Assembly: GCF_002252475.1 (NCBI RefSeq)
Contig: NZ_NNRK01000026.1
Span: forward strand, 434,001 to 498,000
Direction: 5' to 3'
From: Brucella rhizosphaerae
GTDB lineage: Bacteria > Pseudomonadota > Alphaproteobacteria > Rhizobiales > Rhizobiaceae
DNA length: 64,000 nucleotides
Part shown: piece after piece, positions 15,816 to 24,896 of the stretch
Numbering within the stretch: the first letter of the stretch is position 1
Layout of the letters: each line of letters opens with the position of its first letter
Notes under the pieces: generated by a model
Told to the model about the DNA's origin: nothing
The model's database searches: none
Seen by the model: only the letters and a program-made list of their open reading frames with translations
Position numbers and translations under genes: made by a program

Positions 15816-16130
15816 GTGAGCCAACGTATTGAGCGTGAGCGTGATGCAGCTGCCCCATGGCGCAAGTGGTATAAGACCACGGGATGGCAGAAGTTGCGCG
15901 AGGATGTTCTCAAGCGTGACCTGTTCACCTGCCAGCAAACCGGCATCTTGCTTATCGGAAAGTATCCAGCGCCTAACAGCGCGGTTGTCGATCACATCAA
16001 AGAGCATCGCGGTAATGCCGAACTCTTCTGGGATCCGAGCAACCTTCAGGCTTTGAGCAAAGCCTATCACGACAGCGAAAAGCAGAAGCAAGAGCAGGCC
16101 AGCCTGCATCATCGTGGCGTTTGGGACTGA
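15816..16130 (+). CDS. HNH endonuclease, packaging-associated
   Basis: 104 residues from GTG 15816 (TGAGG five bases upstream); an in-frame GTG at 15783 would lie inside the terminator hairpin. Motifs: WQKLREDVLKRDLFTCQQTG, then VVDHIKEHRGNAELFWDPSN and LQALSKAYHDSEK, i.e. DH...N...H of the HNH fold; the first zinc cysteine pair is not conserved. HNH proteins next to terminase genes are needed for DNA cutting during packaging in HK97-like phages. Confidence 0.85.
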   Translation: MSQRIERERDAAAPWRKWYKTTGWQKLREDVLKRDLFTCQQTGILLIGKYPAPNSAVVDHIKEHRGNAELFWDPSNLQALSKAYHDSEKQKQEQASLHHRGVWD

Positions 16131-16147
16131 ACGCGGAAGGGCAGAAA

Positions 16148-16393
16148 ATGACCGACAAGCTAAGCATCTCTGTGGACTTCGATAAGTTTGCCCTCAACGA
16201 AGCGACTGCCGCACTTGATGCGCTTGCAGCATCAGCAGACCGGGCAAAGGCGGCACTGGACGCTCTGTTTGGTCATCCGACAGTCACGATCAATATCGCG
16301 GAACCGCAATCAAATCACGACGATCTGATGCGGAAAGTGTCGCAGCGGATATCGAAGGGCGCACGTCAGACCGATCATCGCTTCCGGCTTTGA
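16148..16393 (+). CDS. Hypothetical phage protein (81 aa)
   Basis: ATG 16148 with GAAGGGCAG upstream. A helical centre (EATAALDALAASADRAKAAL) and a basic C-terminus. It sits between HNH and small terminase, where DNA-packaging accessory genes are common, but no family is recognised. About 110 bases after it, including a purine-rich stretch at 16425-16455, hold no gene. Confidence 0.6.
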   Translation: MTDKLSISVDFDKFALNEATAALDALAASADRAKAALDALFGHPTVTINIAEPQSNHDDLMRKVSQRISKGARQTDHRFRL

Positions 16394-16506
16394 AGCGGAT
16401 TCCGTGAAACATTGCCCGTGAAACATCAGGCAGGGGGGTGGGTCGAAAGTCAAAAAGGGGTTTCGACCCTAGACCCGCGTCCCCCACATGAAGAGATTTT
16501 TTTCTC

Positions 16507-16989
16507 ATGACGATTGAATTTGACCTCTTCGGTCAGCCTGTTCGTGAAGGTTTTGGCAAGAAGGGACGGCCACCATATGTGCCCTCTGAAAAAGATCGTA
16601 ATAAAGTCAAGCTGTTACTGGCTTTAGGGTGGTCAATCTCTCGGATTGGTAACGCGCTTGATGTGTCGGGAAAGACAATTCAGCGGTATTTTAGTCTCGA
16701 GCTAAAATCACGAGATGGCATGCGGGATAGGCTTGATGCGCGACGATTCGAGATTGCCATGGACCAAGCCAACGCAGGAAACGTCACGGCACTTCGAGAA
16801 CTTGGCGCGATGATTGAGCGCAACGACCGCATGGTGATTGAGGCTGCAATGGGTTCCAAGGGTAGCGACGATGAACGGCCCGCAGATCGACCAGGCAAAA
16901 AAGCAACCGACGAACAGCGAGCCATGGCCGCAGACGCTGATCTGATGGCGGAGCTCGAGGCCGAGGCTTCGCAGAATGTCATCCAGTAA
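16507..16989 (+). CDS. Terminase small subunit (candidate)
   Basis: 160 residues. A helix-turn-helix in the N-terminal half (KVKLLLALGWSISRIGNALD, VSGKTIQRYF) recognises DNA; the rest is helical with an acidic C-terminus (DADLMAELEAEASQ). It lies directly before and overlaps (14 bases) the large terminase, as small subunits do, and should choose the packaging site and load the motor. No cos/pac site could be seen by eye. Confidence 0.8.
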   Translation: MTIEFDLFGQPVREGFGKKGRPPYVPSEKDRNKVKLLLALGWSISRIGNALDVSGKTIQRYFSLELKSRDGMRDRLDARRFEIAMDQANAGNVTALRELGAMIERNDRMVIEAAMGSKGSDDERPADRPGKKATDEQRAMAADADLMAELEAEASQNVIQ

Positions 16990-18685
16990 TACGTTGCCAC
17001 GCTTTGCCTGCCCGGATTGGTGGGATCGGATTCAGGCTGGACAGACGCCGATGGCTGATGTCCCATTAAATCCAGAAAAAGCAGCAAAGGCATTGGCATT
17101 CTTCAATCGCTTGCGTCTGCCAGATGTTCCCGGCAACCCGGCTTTGGCAGATGCATGCGGTGATTGGTTTCGGGATATTCTTTGCGCCTTTCTGGCGAGC
17201 GAGGATCCGGAAACGCGAAAGCGGCTCGTTTGGGAACTGCTTTGCATGGTCCCTAAGAAGAACTCGAAGACGACTTATGTTGCGGCCTTGGGCCTGACAG
17301 CGCTTTTCATGGAGGAAGCACCGAACCGTCAGATGCTGATTGTTGCTCCAAGCCAGAATATATCGGAACGCTGTTTCGATCAGGCACAGGGAATGATCCG
17401 AATAGATCCGCGCCTCGATGCGATATTCAAGGTGCAGGATCATCTCAAATGCATCACGCGGCGTAAGACTGGCACGAAGCTGGATGTTAAAACCTTCGAT
17501 ACGTCGATTGTCACCGGCGAAATCCCGATCCTGACGATCATCGATGAGTTGCACGAATTGGGCAAGAAAGCCAAGGCCGCAGCCGTCATGCAACAGATCC
17601 GGGGCGGCGGTATAACCATGCAGGGCGGGCAAGTCCTGATGATAACCACGCAATCGGATGAGCAACCGGCTGGTATATGGAAAACCGAACTCGATAAGGC
17701 ACGCAAGGTTCGTGACGGCGTCGGCGGTCCATCGCCAATCCTTTTGCCGGTACTTTACGAGTTTCCAGCCGATTTGCAGCGCAGTCAGGATTTTTGGCGA
17801 AGCCATAGGAACTGGCGCTATGTGCTACCGAATATTGGGCGTTCCATCGACCCGCAGAGGCTTGTTGATGATTACGAGAATAACGGCAAGGTCAATAAGG
17901 AAGCCGAGAAGATCTGGCTTAGCCAGCATCTCAACATCGAAATCGGCGTTGGTCTTACCGACGATGCATGGCGTGGTGGTGACTATTGGGAAGATCGCGC
18001 AGATCCCACACTCACGCTTGATGAGTTGATGCGGCGCTCGGAAGTTGCCGTGATGGGAACAGATGGCGGCGGTCTGGATGACCTTTTCGGCGTTTGTGTC
18101 ATTGGTCGTGAGAAGGTAACGCGGCGCTGGCTGGTTTGGTGTCATGCCTATGCGCATCCGAGTGTTCTCGAAACGCGTAAGGAAATTGCGGCCAACCTGC
18201 GCGACTTTGAGGCTGAAGGCAGTCTCACTTTCTGTGAGGTCTCAGCTTATATTGATCAGATCGCAGATATAGCGGCGCGACTGCGCAATGCCGGACTGTT
18301 TCCCAAAAAGGATGCGGTCGGCTCTGATCCGAACAACATCGCAGCCTTCATTGATGCCTTGGCTGAGCGCAAGATATCAGATGAAATGTTCCGGCGTATC
18401 CGACAGGGTCCAGCGCTTTCCCCCGCGATATGGGGGCTGGAGCACAAGCTTAGCAACGACACACTTAGTCATGACGGAAGCACGATGATGAATTGGGTCA
18501 TCGGCAACGTGAAGATTGAAGTGAACGGCAATGGTAACCTTGCCACTAAACAGGCGGCGGGCCGCGCAAAAATTGATCCGTTCATTGCCATGCTTTGCGC
18601 CACAATTCTGATGAGCTGGAATCCGGAAGCTTCGGATGATCGCCTCGATGATTTCCTCTCTAACCCGGTAATGGTCGGAGTCTAA
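16976..18685 (+). CDS. terL: Terminase large subunit
   Basis: 569 residues, the packaging ATPase/nuclease. The Walker A-like loop at about 92-100 is VPKKNSKTT (deviant form of the Terminase_1 family); the adenine side follows with MLIVAPSQNISERCF; Walker B is ILTIIDELHELG; coupling follows in MITTQSDEQPAG. The C-terminal nuclease begins with MGTDGGGLDDLFGVCVIG, the RNase H-like first aspartate. It overlaps the portal start by one base (TAATG), showing a tight head operon. Confidence 0.95.
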   Translation: MSSSNTLPRFACPDWWDRIQAGQTPMADVPLNPEKAAKALAFFNRLRLPDVPGNPALADACGDWFRDILCAFLASEDPETRKRLVWELLCMVPKKNSKTTYVAALGLTALFMEEAPNRQMLIVAPSQNISERCFDQAQGMIRIDPRLDAIFKVQDHLKCITRRKTGTKLDVKTFDTSIVTGEIPILTIIDELHELGKKAKAAAVMQQIRGGGITMQGGQVLMITTQSDEQPAGIWKTELDKARKVRDGVGGPSPILLPVLYEFPADLQRSQDFWRSHRNWRYVLPNIGRSIDPQRLVDDYENNGKVNKEAEKIWLSQHLNIEIGVGLTDDAWRGGDYWEDRADPTLTLDELMRRSEVAVMGTDGGGLDDLFGVCVIGREKVTRRWLVWCHAYAHPSVLETRKEIAANLRDFEAEGSLTFCEVSAYIDQIADIAARLRNAGLFPKKDAVGSDPNNIAAFIDALAERKISDEMFRRIRQGPALSPAIWGLEHKLSNDTLSHDGSTMMNWVIGNVKIEVNGNGNLATKQAAGRAKIDPFIAMLCATILMSWNPEASDDRLDDFLSNPVMVGV

Positions 18686-20013
18686 TGGCTACTCGCAAAA
18701 AGACGCGAAACCGGAAGTCCAGCTTACCGGCGAACATGACGCGTGGTGAGATAATCGCCAAGGATCGGCGATTGTCACTGAAGAATGGTTCTGGCTGGGC
18801 CGGTGCTTTTGGTACAAATAACCATGCTGGGAAAAGCGTTAATCTTCACTCTGTCTTGCAGCTTTCAACTGCATGGGCTTGCATCCGACTGACTGCACAA
18901 GCCGTTTCATGTCTGCCTCTCGCAATGTACGAAAAACGCGGCAATGATGACCGTGTTCGCGTCTCTGATGATGACCTCGCCGAGGTCATCTGCGACAATC
19001 CTAACGAAGATCAGACGGCTCTCGAATATTGGGAATCGATGGTTGCATGGATGGCAGCAACCGGAAACGCCTATTCCGAGAGGGTTGAGACGCGTAATCG
19101 TCTCATTTCGCTTCAGCCTCTGGCCAGTACGCATTGTGCTCCGTTTCGCGATAGCGAAGGCGATTTGAAATATCGTGTCAATGATCGTGGCAAAACGGAA
19201 ATTCTTCCACGGGATAAGGTGTTTCACCTTCGCGGCTTCGGGTTTGGTGGCGATATGGGTTTGTCGCCCATCCAATTCGGCGCGCAGGCTTTCGGATCTG
19301 CCATCGCGCTCGATGAAGCGACCGGCAAGCTTTACGGAAATGGGCTGCAAGCCAGTGGTGTTCTCTCGTCTGATAAGACACTTGAGAAAGAACAGCGAGA
19401 GCAGCTGCAAACGATCATGGAAAAGTTTGTCGGTTCTCGCAACGCTGGCAAACTGATGGTTCTGGAAGCCGGTCTCAAATATGACCGTCTCGCGCTTTCC
19501 CCGGTTGACGCACAGATGCTTGAAAACAAGCGCTTCAGTGTTGAGGAAATCTGCCGTTGGTGGGGTGTTCCGCCGATTATTATCGGCCATGCTGCGCAAG
19601 GGCAGACGATGTGGGGATCTGGTGTTGAACAGATCCTGCTTGCATGGCTGACACTCGGCATTGACCCGTTATGTAATCGTATCGAAGCGCGTATCAAAAA
19701 GCAGCTTATCCGTCCAAGTGGCAATCGTCGCCGATATGCAGAATTTAACCGTGAGGCGCTGTTGCAGATGGACAGCAAATCGAAGGCTGCATTCCTGTCA
19801 ACTATGACACAAAACGGCCTCATGACCCGCAATGAGGGCAGGGCGAAGCTCAATCTTCCTCGCAAGGATGGCGGCGACGAACTTACCGCGCAAACTAATC
19901 TTGCACCACTGACCCAACTTGGCGCTGCCAGTGACAGCAATGCGGCCCGCGCTGCGATGCGGGCGTGGATTGGTGAATATTCCAAGGAAAGGCAATCCGA
20001 TGACGATGCGTAA
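18685..20013 (+). CDS. Phage portal protein, HK97 family
   Basis: 442 residues. Typical motifs are LQLSTAWACIRLTAQAVSCL near the N-terminus, MVAWMAATGNAYSE, and RWWGVPPIIIGHA with EQILLAWLTLGIDPLCNRIE. It forms the dodecameric channel through which DNA enters and leaves the capsid. Its end overlaps the protease gene by 14 bases. Confidence 0.94.
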   Translation: MATRKKTRNRKSSLPANMTRGEIIAKDRRLSLKNGSGWAGAFGTNNHAGKSVNLHSVLQLSTAWACIRLTAQAVSCLPLAMYEKRGNDDRVRVSDDDLAEVICDNPNEDQTALEYWESMVAWMAATGNAYSERVETRNRLISLQPLASTHCAPFRDSEGDLKYRVNDRGKTEILPRDKVFHLRGFGFGGDMGLSPIQFGAQAFGSAIALDEATGKLYGNGLQASGVLSSDKTLEKEQREQLQTIMEKFVGSRNAGKLMVLEAGLKYDRLALSPVDAQMLENKRFSVEEICRWWGVPPIIIGHAAQGQTMWGSGVEQILLAWLTLGIDPLCNRIEARIKKQLIRPSGNRRRYAEFNREALLQMDSKSKAAFLSTMTQNGLMTRNEGRAKLNLPRKDGGDELTAQTNLAPLTQLGAASDSNAARAAMRAWIGEYSKERQSDDDA

Positions 20014-20842
20014 GCTTCCATCTGCCAAGATCAATGTTCGTCCCGGTTTGCGTTCGGAACTCGCGCCAGCTGCACTTGATCGCTGGAATAGTTCGGTCAA
20101 GTCCGCAGCCGACGATTCCGATAACACCATTTCCATTCTCGATCCGATTGGAGAAGATTGGTTTGGGGATGGTGTGACAGCCAAGCGCATTTCTGCCGCT
20201 CTGCGAAATATTGGCAAGAAAGACATTGTTGTCTCGATCAACTCGCCGGGCGGCGATTACTTCGAAGGGCTGGCGATTTACAACCTTCTGCGCGAGCATC
20301 CGGCGAAAGTGACCGTCAAGATTGTCGGAATTGCAGCATCCGCCGCATCCGTCATCGCGATGGCCGCAGATGAAGTGCAGATCGCGCGTGCCGGTTTCAT
20401 CATGATCCACAATACGTGGGTTGTCGCTGTCGGAGATCGTCATGCATTGCGTGATGTCGCTGACTGGCTTGAACCATTTGATGTGACTGCAACCGACATC
20501 TATGCGGCGCGCACTGGTCTTGATGAGAATGAGATTGGTCGCATGCTTGATCGCGAAACTTGGATTGGCGGCGCTGAAGCTGTCGAAAAGGGTTTTGCAG
20601 ACAGTCTGCTCTCTGCTGATGAAATCGAGAGCAAGGCAAACAACTCGATTGAGAGCCGCCAGCAGGTTGCGGCTCACAAATTCGATACTCTTCTCGCTAG
20701 AGCAAACGTACCGCGATCCGAGCGGCGCGAACTGCTCAATGCGCTGAAAGGCGGTATGCCTGGCGCTACCGTAACCGGCATGCAGGACGCTGCCGTACTA
20801 GCTGAGGTTTCAAACCTACTCGCATCCATAAAATCTATCTAG
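20000..20842 (+). CDS. ClpP-like prohead maturation protease
   Basis: 280 residues from ATG 20000 (AAGGAAAGG upstream), overlapping the portal gene. The ClpP/SppA fold is plain: VVSINSPGGDYFEGLAIYN (oxyanion-loop), GIAASAASVIAMAADE with the serine nucleophile, and FIMIHNTW with the histidine. It should cleave the delta domain of the capsid protein during head maturation. Confidence 0.94.
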   Translation: MTMRKLPSAKINVRPGLRSELAPAALDRWNSSVKSAADDSDNTISILDPIGEDWFGDGVTAKRISAALRNIGKKDIVVSINSPGGDYFEGLAIYNLLREHPAKVTVKIVGIAASAASVIAMAADEVQIARAGFIMIHNTWVVAVGDRHALRDVADWLEPFDVTATDIYAARTGLDENEIGRMLDRETWIGGAEAVEKGFADSLLSADEIESKANNSIESRQQVAAHKFDTLLARANVPRSERRELLNALKGGMPGATVTGMQDAAVLAEVSNLLASIKSI

Positions 20843-20861
20843 GGCAGCCAAGGAGGCAATC

Positions 20862-22184
20862 ATGTCCAAACATTTCATGCCGTCAGTAGCGCTGGCGGCA
20901 CTCATGGCCGCACGTCCTGCTGGTATCGTCGGTTCCGTTCGCAATGACGCGCAGAACATTGAAAAGCTGCTCGGCGAAGTGAAGAGCGAACTTGCACGCG
21001 TTGGCGGCGACGTAAAGCAAACGGCGGAAGATGCTCTTAAGCAGGCAAAAGAGTCCGGCACGCTCACTGCTGAAGTTAAGCAGAAGGCGGATGAACTGCT
21101 CATGGCGCAGGGCAAGCTATCAGCTGCGCATGATAAACTGACAGAACGTCTTGAATCACTCGAAACCAAAAGCACCGATATTGAGCAGCGCGTTGCTTCT
21201 CGTCGAGGCGGCGGCGGTGAGCAGAGCGTTAAGTCACTTGGCCAGATGGTCGGTGAATCCGAGGATCTGAAGAACTTCGTCAATAAGAGTGGCGCCAAGG
21301 GTGCAGTTCGTATTGTCATCCAGAATGCGATCACATCAGCGCCGGGTTCCGCAGGTCCATTAATCACTCCGCAGCGTGATACGGAAATTGTCGGTATTCC
21401 ACGCCGACAAATGACAATCCGCCAGCTTCTCTCCGTTGGTGAAACAGCAAGTAACTCTATCGAGTTTGCGCGCATGGTAACGCGCGATAACAAGGCTGGT
21501 GTTGTTGCAGAAGGTGCGCAGAAACCGGAATCCAATTATATCTGGGAAGTTGCTGATGCGCCTGTTCGCACCATTGCGCACTGGGTGCCGGTATCACGTC
21601 AGGCAATGGACGATGTCTCGCAGCTTCAGAGCGAAATCGACGGTGAGCTTCGCTACGGTCTCGATTTTGTGGAGGAGGCAGAACTTCTCAAGGGCGACGG
21701 TACCGGGCAGCATATTCATGGTCTTGTTCCGCAGGCCACACCTTATGCTAATCCCGGTGTAACTGTCGTCAACGCGACCAAGATTGATATCTTGCGTCTG
21801 GCAATTCTTCAGGCTTCGCTTGCAGAATATCCAGCTGACGGCATTGTTCTCAACCCTACTGACTGGGCAGATATTGAACTGACAAAGGATGGTGAGAACC
21901 GTTACATCTTTGCCAACGTCATCCAGCTTGCAGGTCCACAACTCTGGGGCCGTCCAGTCATTGCTACGCAGGCGATGGATATCGATGAATTCCTGACTGG
22001 TGCATTCCGGATGGCTGCAAAGATCTGGGATCGCATGGAAACGGAAGTCCTGATTTCGTCCGAGGATCGCGACAACTTCATCAAGAACATGCTGACCGTA
22101 CGTGCGGAACGCCGTCTGGCTCTTGCAGTCAAGCGTCGTGCTGCGCTTGTGACCGGCGATTTTGCCACTGCGCTCCAGCCGTAA
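20862..22184 (+). CDS. Major capsid protein, HK97 fold
   Basis: 440 residues with AAGGAGG upstream. Residues 1-115 are a coiled-coil delta/scaffold domain (EKLLGEVKSELARVGGDVKQ) ending in a Gly/Arg-rich site (RRGGGGEQS) near which the protease probably cuts. The mature part contains PLITPQRDTEIVGIPRRQ, IAHWVPVSRQAMDDVSQLQ (E-loop region) and GIVLNPTDWADIELTKD. A strong hairpin follows the gene. Confidence 0.94.
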   Translation: MSKHFMPSVALAALMAARPAGIVGSVRNDAQNIEKLLGEVKSELARVGGDVKQTAEDALKQAKESGTLTAEVKQKADELLMAQGKLSAAHDKLTERLESLETKSTDIEQRVASRRGGGGEQSVKSLGQMVGESEDLKNFVNKSGAKGAVRIVIQNAITSAPGSAGPLITPQRDTEIVGIPRRQMTIRQLLSVGETASNSIEFARMVTRDNKAGVVAEGAQKPESNYIWEVADAPVRTIAHWVPVSRQAMDDVSQLQSEIDGELRYGLDFVEEAELLKGDGTGQHIHGLVPQATPYANPGVTVVNATKIDILRLAILQASLAEYPADGIVLNPTDWADIELTKDGENRYIFANVIQLAGPQLWGRPVIATQAMDIDEFLTGAFRMAAKIWDRMETEVLISSEDRDNFIKNMLTVRAERRLALAVKRRAALVTGDFATALQP

Positions 22185-22207
22185 TCGCTGTCTTTTGGCT
22201 CATTAAG

Positions 22208-22228
22208 GCGGGCGGTTCTGCCGCCCGC
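22208..22228 (+). terminator. GC-rich hairpin after the capsid gene
   Basis: A perfect 8-bp stem GCGGGCGG/CCGCCCGC with a five-base loop, without a T-run. It may stabilise the abundant capsid mRNA or reduce read-through into the next gene. Confidence 0.5.
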
Positions 22229-22252
22229 TCTATGAACCAAAGGAGAATAACC

Positions 22253-22786
22253 ATGCATATCAAAGCAACGCGCGGAAGCTTTGGCGACTTTGGTCGCGTC
22301 CGCAAGGGCCAGATCCTTACGGACGTTGATAAAAGTCAGGCTGAAAAAATGTTGGCCAGTGGCGCTTATACCGAAGCTTCAGAACAGGATATCAAGAATG
22401 CGAAGGGCCGCAAGGAACTCGGTATTCTCGATGCCAAGAAAATTGCGGCGGCTTCGAAAAGCGATACTGCCGATATCAACGCTCTGCTTGCTGAAATTGA
22501 AGCCGGTGAAAAGGCTTTGACAGCATCGAAGGCTGAGACGGAAACGGTAGTTCGTGAGCTGGCAGATTTCAAGGCTGACGCTCAAACCAAGCTCGCGGAT
22601 GCCAATAAAGCAACCGACGATGCCAAAGCGGAATTTGTCACCTACAAGTCTGAAACTGAAGGGCAGCTTAAAGCCGCCGATGATGAAATTGCCGCTCTGA
22701 AGGCAGCAATTACTGACCTGCAGAAGCCTGCATCGCAATCGGAAACGACAGAAAGCGACAAGTCCAAGGGCAAGTCGGAAAAATAA
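22253..22786 (+). CDS. Head-associated coiled-coil protein (177 aa)
   Basis: ATG 22253 with AGGAG nine bases upstream. The N-terminal 60 residues (GSFGDFGRVRKGQILTDVDK, KMLASGAYTEAS) look like a small SH3-like domain also found in decoration proteins. The remainder is a long Ala/Lys/Glu/Asp-rich coiled coil with a Ser/Lys tail. Position directly after the capsid suggests a head decoration or assembly role, which is inference. Confidence 0.65.
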   Translation: MHIKATRGSFGDFGRVRKGQILTDVDKSQAEKMLASGAYTEASEQDIKNAKGRKELGILDAKKIAAASKSDTADINALLAEIEAGEKALTASKAETETVVRELADFKADAQTKLADANKATDDAKAEFVTYKSETEGQLKAADDEIAALKAAITDLQKPASQSETTESDKSKGKSEK

Positions 22787-22798
22787 CGGTTAGGTGCA

Positions 22799-23407
22799 AT
22801 GGATAGCCACGTCCGCGTTATAGAGCCTCCCCAGCCAATTGTTACGCTTGAGGAGGCAAAGCGTCATCTGATCGTTGATTTTGATGATGATGACGAACTC
22901 ATCAAGTCGCTTCTGCTTGCCGCAACATCGTGGATTGATGGCCCGACAGGTTGGCTCGGCTGCGCGCTTGGCGTTCAAACCTTAGAGCTCCGCGTTGCGG
23001 ATTTCTATTCGCTCGCATGTCAGCAGGATGTCATCCCGCTGCCTTATCCGCCGATAGTCGAAATTGTATCCATTACGTATCGTGATCCATCCGGTGCTTC
23101 TGTCGTTATGCCATCTGGTGAATATGAAGCGACTTTGGGCGGGGTCCGGCCACTGCATAACGGGTGGCCTACCGCGGAAGGCACGGCAGATTCCGTGCTT
23201 ATTCGTTACAAGGTCGGCTGGCAAAGGCCAGATCCTCTTGATTTATCAAAACTGATTTCCGATGTCCCGCAAGCTATCCGGACTGCGATCATGATGCTGG
23301 TGGCTCAATGGTATGCGGTTCGCGAGGCTGCGACGACAGAAGGGTCTGTCAATAAAATGCCATTCGCGGTCGAAGCGCTGTTGCAGCCTTATCGCATATA
23401 TAGGTAA
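22799..23407 (+). CDS. Head-tail connector protein (HK97 gp6-like)
   Basis: 202 residues. VTLEEAKRHLIVDFDDDDEL followed by IKSLLLAATSWIDGPTGW is the signature of the gp6/DNA-packaging connector family, which forms the ring below the portal. The C-terminal half ends with QAIRTAIMMLVAQWYAVREA, also typical. Confidence 0.9.
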   Translation: MDSHVRVIEPPQPIVTLEEAKRHLIVDFDDDDELIKSLLLAATSWIDGPTGWLGCALGVQTLELRVADFYSLACQQDVIPLPYPPIVEIVSITYRDPSGASVVMPSGEYEATLGGVRPLHNGWPTAEGTADSVLIRYKVGWQRPDPLDLSKLISDVPQAIRTAIMMLVAQWYAVREAATTEGSVNKMPFAVEALLQPYRIYR

Positions 23408-23413
23408 CGCATC

Positions 23414-23764
23414 ATGGCTGACAAAAACTCCGCTGGATCGCTTCATTCAAAAGTCGCTTTCGACAAGCGTGAAGATGATGACGATGACATGGGCAATACG
23501 GTTTCGAGCTGGAAAGAACAATTTCAGATCCGAGCCGAGTTCATCCACCTTCGCGGGTCTGAAGCGGTTATGGCCGGTCGCCTTCAGGGCAAGCACACAC
23601 AGGTTATCCGCGTTCGTGTATCCAGCAATACGAGGCTGATCACAACCGATTTCCGGCTTCGCGACACTCGCAGGAACATCGCTTTCAACATTCGCGATAT
23701 TGAATGGGAAACCAACCGCCAGTTCATATCGCTCACATGCGAAAGCGGCGTAGCTACGGGGTGA
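23414..23764 (+). CDS. Head closure protein (HK97 gp7/SPP1 gp16-like)
   Basis: 116 residues of beta-barrel appearance. VSSWKEQFQIRAEFIHLRGS, VIRVRVSSNTRLITTDFRLR and FNIRDIEWE... fit the phage head-tail adaptor family. It plugs the connector after packaging and joins the tail. Lies six bases after the gp6-like gene. Confidence 0.87.
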   Translation: MADKNSAGSLHSKVAFDKREDDDDDMGNTVSSWKEQFQIRAEFIHLRGSEAVMAGRLQGKHTQVIRVRVSSNTRLITTDFRLRDTRRNIAFNIRDIEWETNRQFISLTCESGVATG

Positions 23765-23768
23765 TGTC

Positions 23769-24203
23769 ATGGTTGAAGGATTAGATCGCCTTAAGCGAAA
23801 GCTGACAAAAACTATTCCGCAGGCTGTGTTCGACGTGACGATTAAGGCCATGGAACAGGGCGCTAGTGATGTTGTCGCGATGATGCGCCGTCTTGCACCA
23901 AAAGACAGTGGTGCGCTTGCACAGTCCATCAACTGGACGTGGGGAGATGCGCCGAAGGGTGCAATGGTACTCGGTAAGTCATCCCCAACGCGTGACGGAT
24001 TGATCATCACAATCTACGCAGGTGATCAAACCACGATGGTTGGTGAACGCGAGCAGTTTCAGCTTGCCAGACTGCAAGAGTTTGGAACCCAGCACATGCA
24101 AGCTCATCCGTACTTTTTCCCATCTTGGAGAACTTTGCGGAAGAGGGTGCGCAGCCGGGTCACAAGACAAATGCGAAAAGCTGTGAGGGATGCCGCAAAG
24201 TGA
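23769..24203 (+). CDS. HK97 gp10-like neck/tail completion protein
   Basis: 144 residues. GLDRLKRKLTKTIPQAVFDV and MRRLAPKDSGALAQSINW are typical of the gp10 family, and LQEFGTQHMQAHPYFFPSW is its usual C-terminal signature (EFGT..M.A.PF). Involved in joining tail and head. The stop overlaps the next start (GTGA). Confidence 0.9.
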   Translation: MVEGLDRLKRKLTKTIPQAVFDVTIKAMEQGASDVVAMMRRLAPKDSGALAQSINWTWGDAPKGAMVLGKSSPTRDGLIITIYAGDQTTMVGEREQFQLARLQEFGTQHMQAHPYFFPSWRTLRKRVRSRVTRQMRKAVRDAAK

Positions 24204-24616
24204 ATGTTTCTGAAGAGCTCCAGCGATTTCTATATGCTCAACTTCGAACGGTCCCAGAGGTCGCGACGCTTGCTGAGGGGCGGGTTTACGACCGGGTGCC
24301 CAGTCAAAACGGGCGGGTTACGGCACAATTTCCATATGTTTCATTTGGGCCCGTGAATGTGATTGACGACTTCGCCGATTGTATTGATGGCGAAACTCAC
24401 ACGATTCAACTTGATGTGTGGTCGCGAGAAGTCGGACAGGTTGAGTGCAAAAACATAGTTGATGGTATCCGTAAAGCTTTGAACCGCTCACAGCCTGAAT
24501 TGGCTGAAAGCGCGGTTGTTGCCGTGAATATACCGATCTGCCAGATCGTCCGCGATCCAGACGGACTGACAACGCATGGCATCATTCAAGTTGAAATTAT
24601 GGTCGAGGTGGCGTGA
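24200..24616 (+). CDS. Tail completion protein (DUF3168-like)
   Basis: 138 residues from GTG 24200, overlapping the previous stop; a longer frame from 24125 lies inside the upstream gene. LQRFLYAQLRTVPEVATLAE, VYDRVPSQNGRVTAQFPYVS and THTIQLDVWSREVGQVE fit the DUF3168/lambda-gpU-like tail terminator. Its stop overlaps the next ATG. Confidence 0.85.
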   Translation: MNVSEELQRFLYAQLRTVPEVATLAEGRVYDRVPSQNGRVTAQFPYVSFGPVNVIDDFADCIDGETHTIQLDVWSREVGQVECKNIVDGIRKALNRSQPELAESAVVAVNIPICQIVRDPDGLTTHGIIQVEIMVEVA

Positions 24617-24819
24617 TGGCTTGGGCAATATTTAAAGTGGAATGCAACTGGTCGCGTCCGCGCAGCCGCTATTCGTTCAACGCCAAGGCATCGGCAGAAC
24701 CGCAAGAGCGTCCTCAAGACTTCATTGATTACTGCGTATCAAAGGGCTGGGCCGAAGCGGTCACAAGCCCGACACGCGACGAGAAACGCGCCCTCAAGGG
24801 CCGTAAACGGGCGATCTAG
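24616..24819 (+). CDS. Small phage tail-region protein (67 aa)
   Basis: ATG 24616, coupled to the previous stop (TGATG). MAWAIFKVECNWSRPRSRYS is followed by RPQDFIDYCVSKGWAEA and a basic end. Proteins of this pattern occur between the tail terminator and major tail genes of alphaproteobacterial phages; no function known. Confidence 0.65.
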   Translation: MAWAIFKVECNWSRPRSRYSFNAKASAEPQERPQDFIDYCVSKGWAEAVTSPTRDEKRALKGRKRAI

Positions 24820-24835
24820 CCCAATCACCTGAAAC

Positions 24836-24880
24836 CGGGCCTAAAGCCCTATTAAGGCTGGCGCATTGCTGGCCCGTTTT
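24836..24880 (+). terminator. Attenuator-like hairpin before the tail tube gene
   Basis: CGGGCC (24836-24841) pairs with GGCCCG (24871-24876) around a 29-base loop that can itself fold (AGCCCTATTAAGGCT), and is followed by TTTT. Lies in the only sizeable gap of the tail operon. Confidence 0.4.
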
Positions 24881-24896
24881 CTCATGGAGAATTATC

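Noticed and set aside
17066-17806. 246-codon minus-strand frame within the large terminase gene
   Set aside because: Antisense shadow of terL; no ribosome site and no recognisable protein.
19895-20677. 260-codon minus-strand frame within the portal/protease genes
   Set aside because: Antisense of the ClpP-like protease, whose catalytic motifs are clear on the plus strand.
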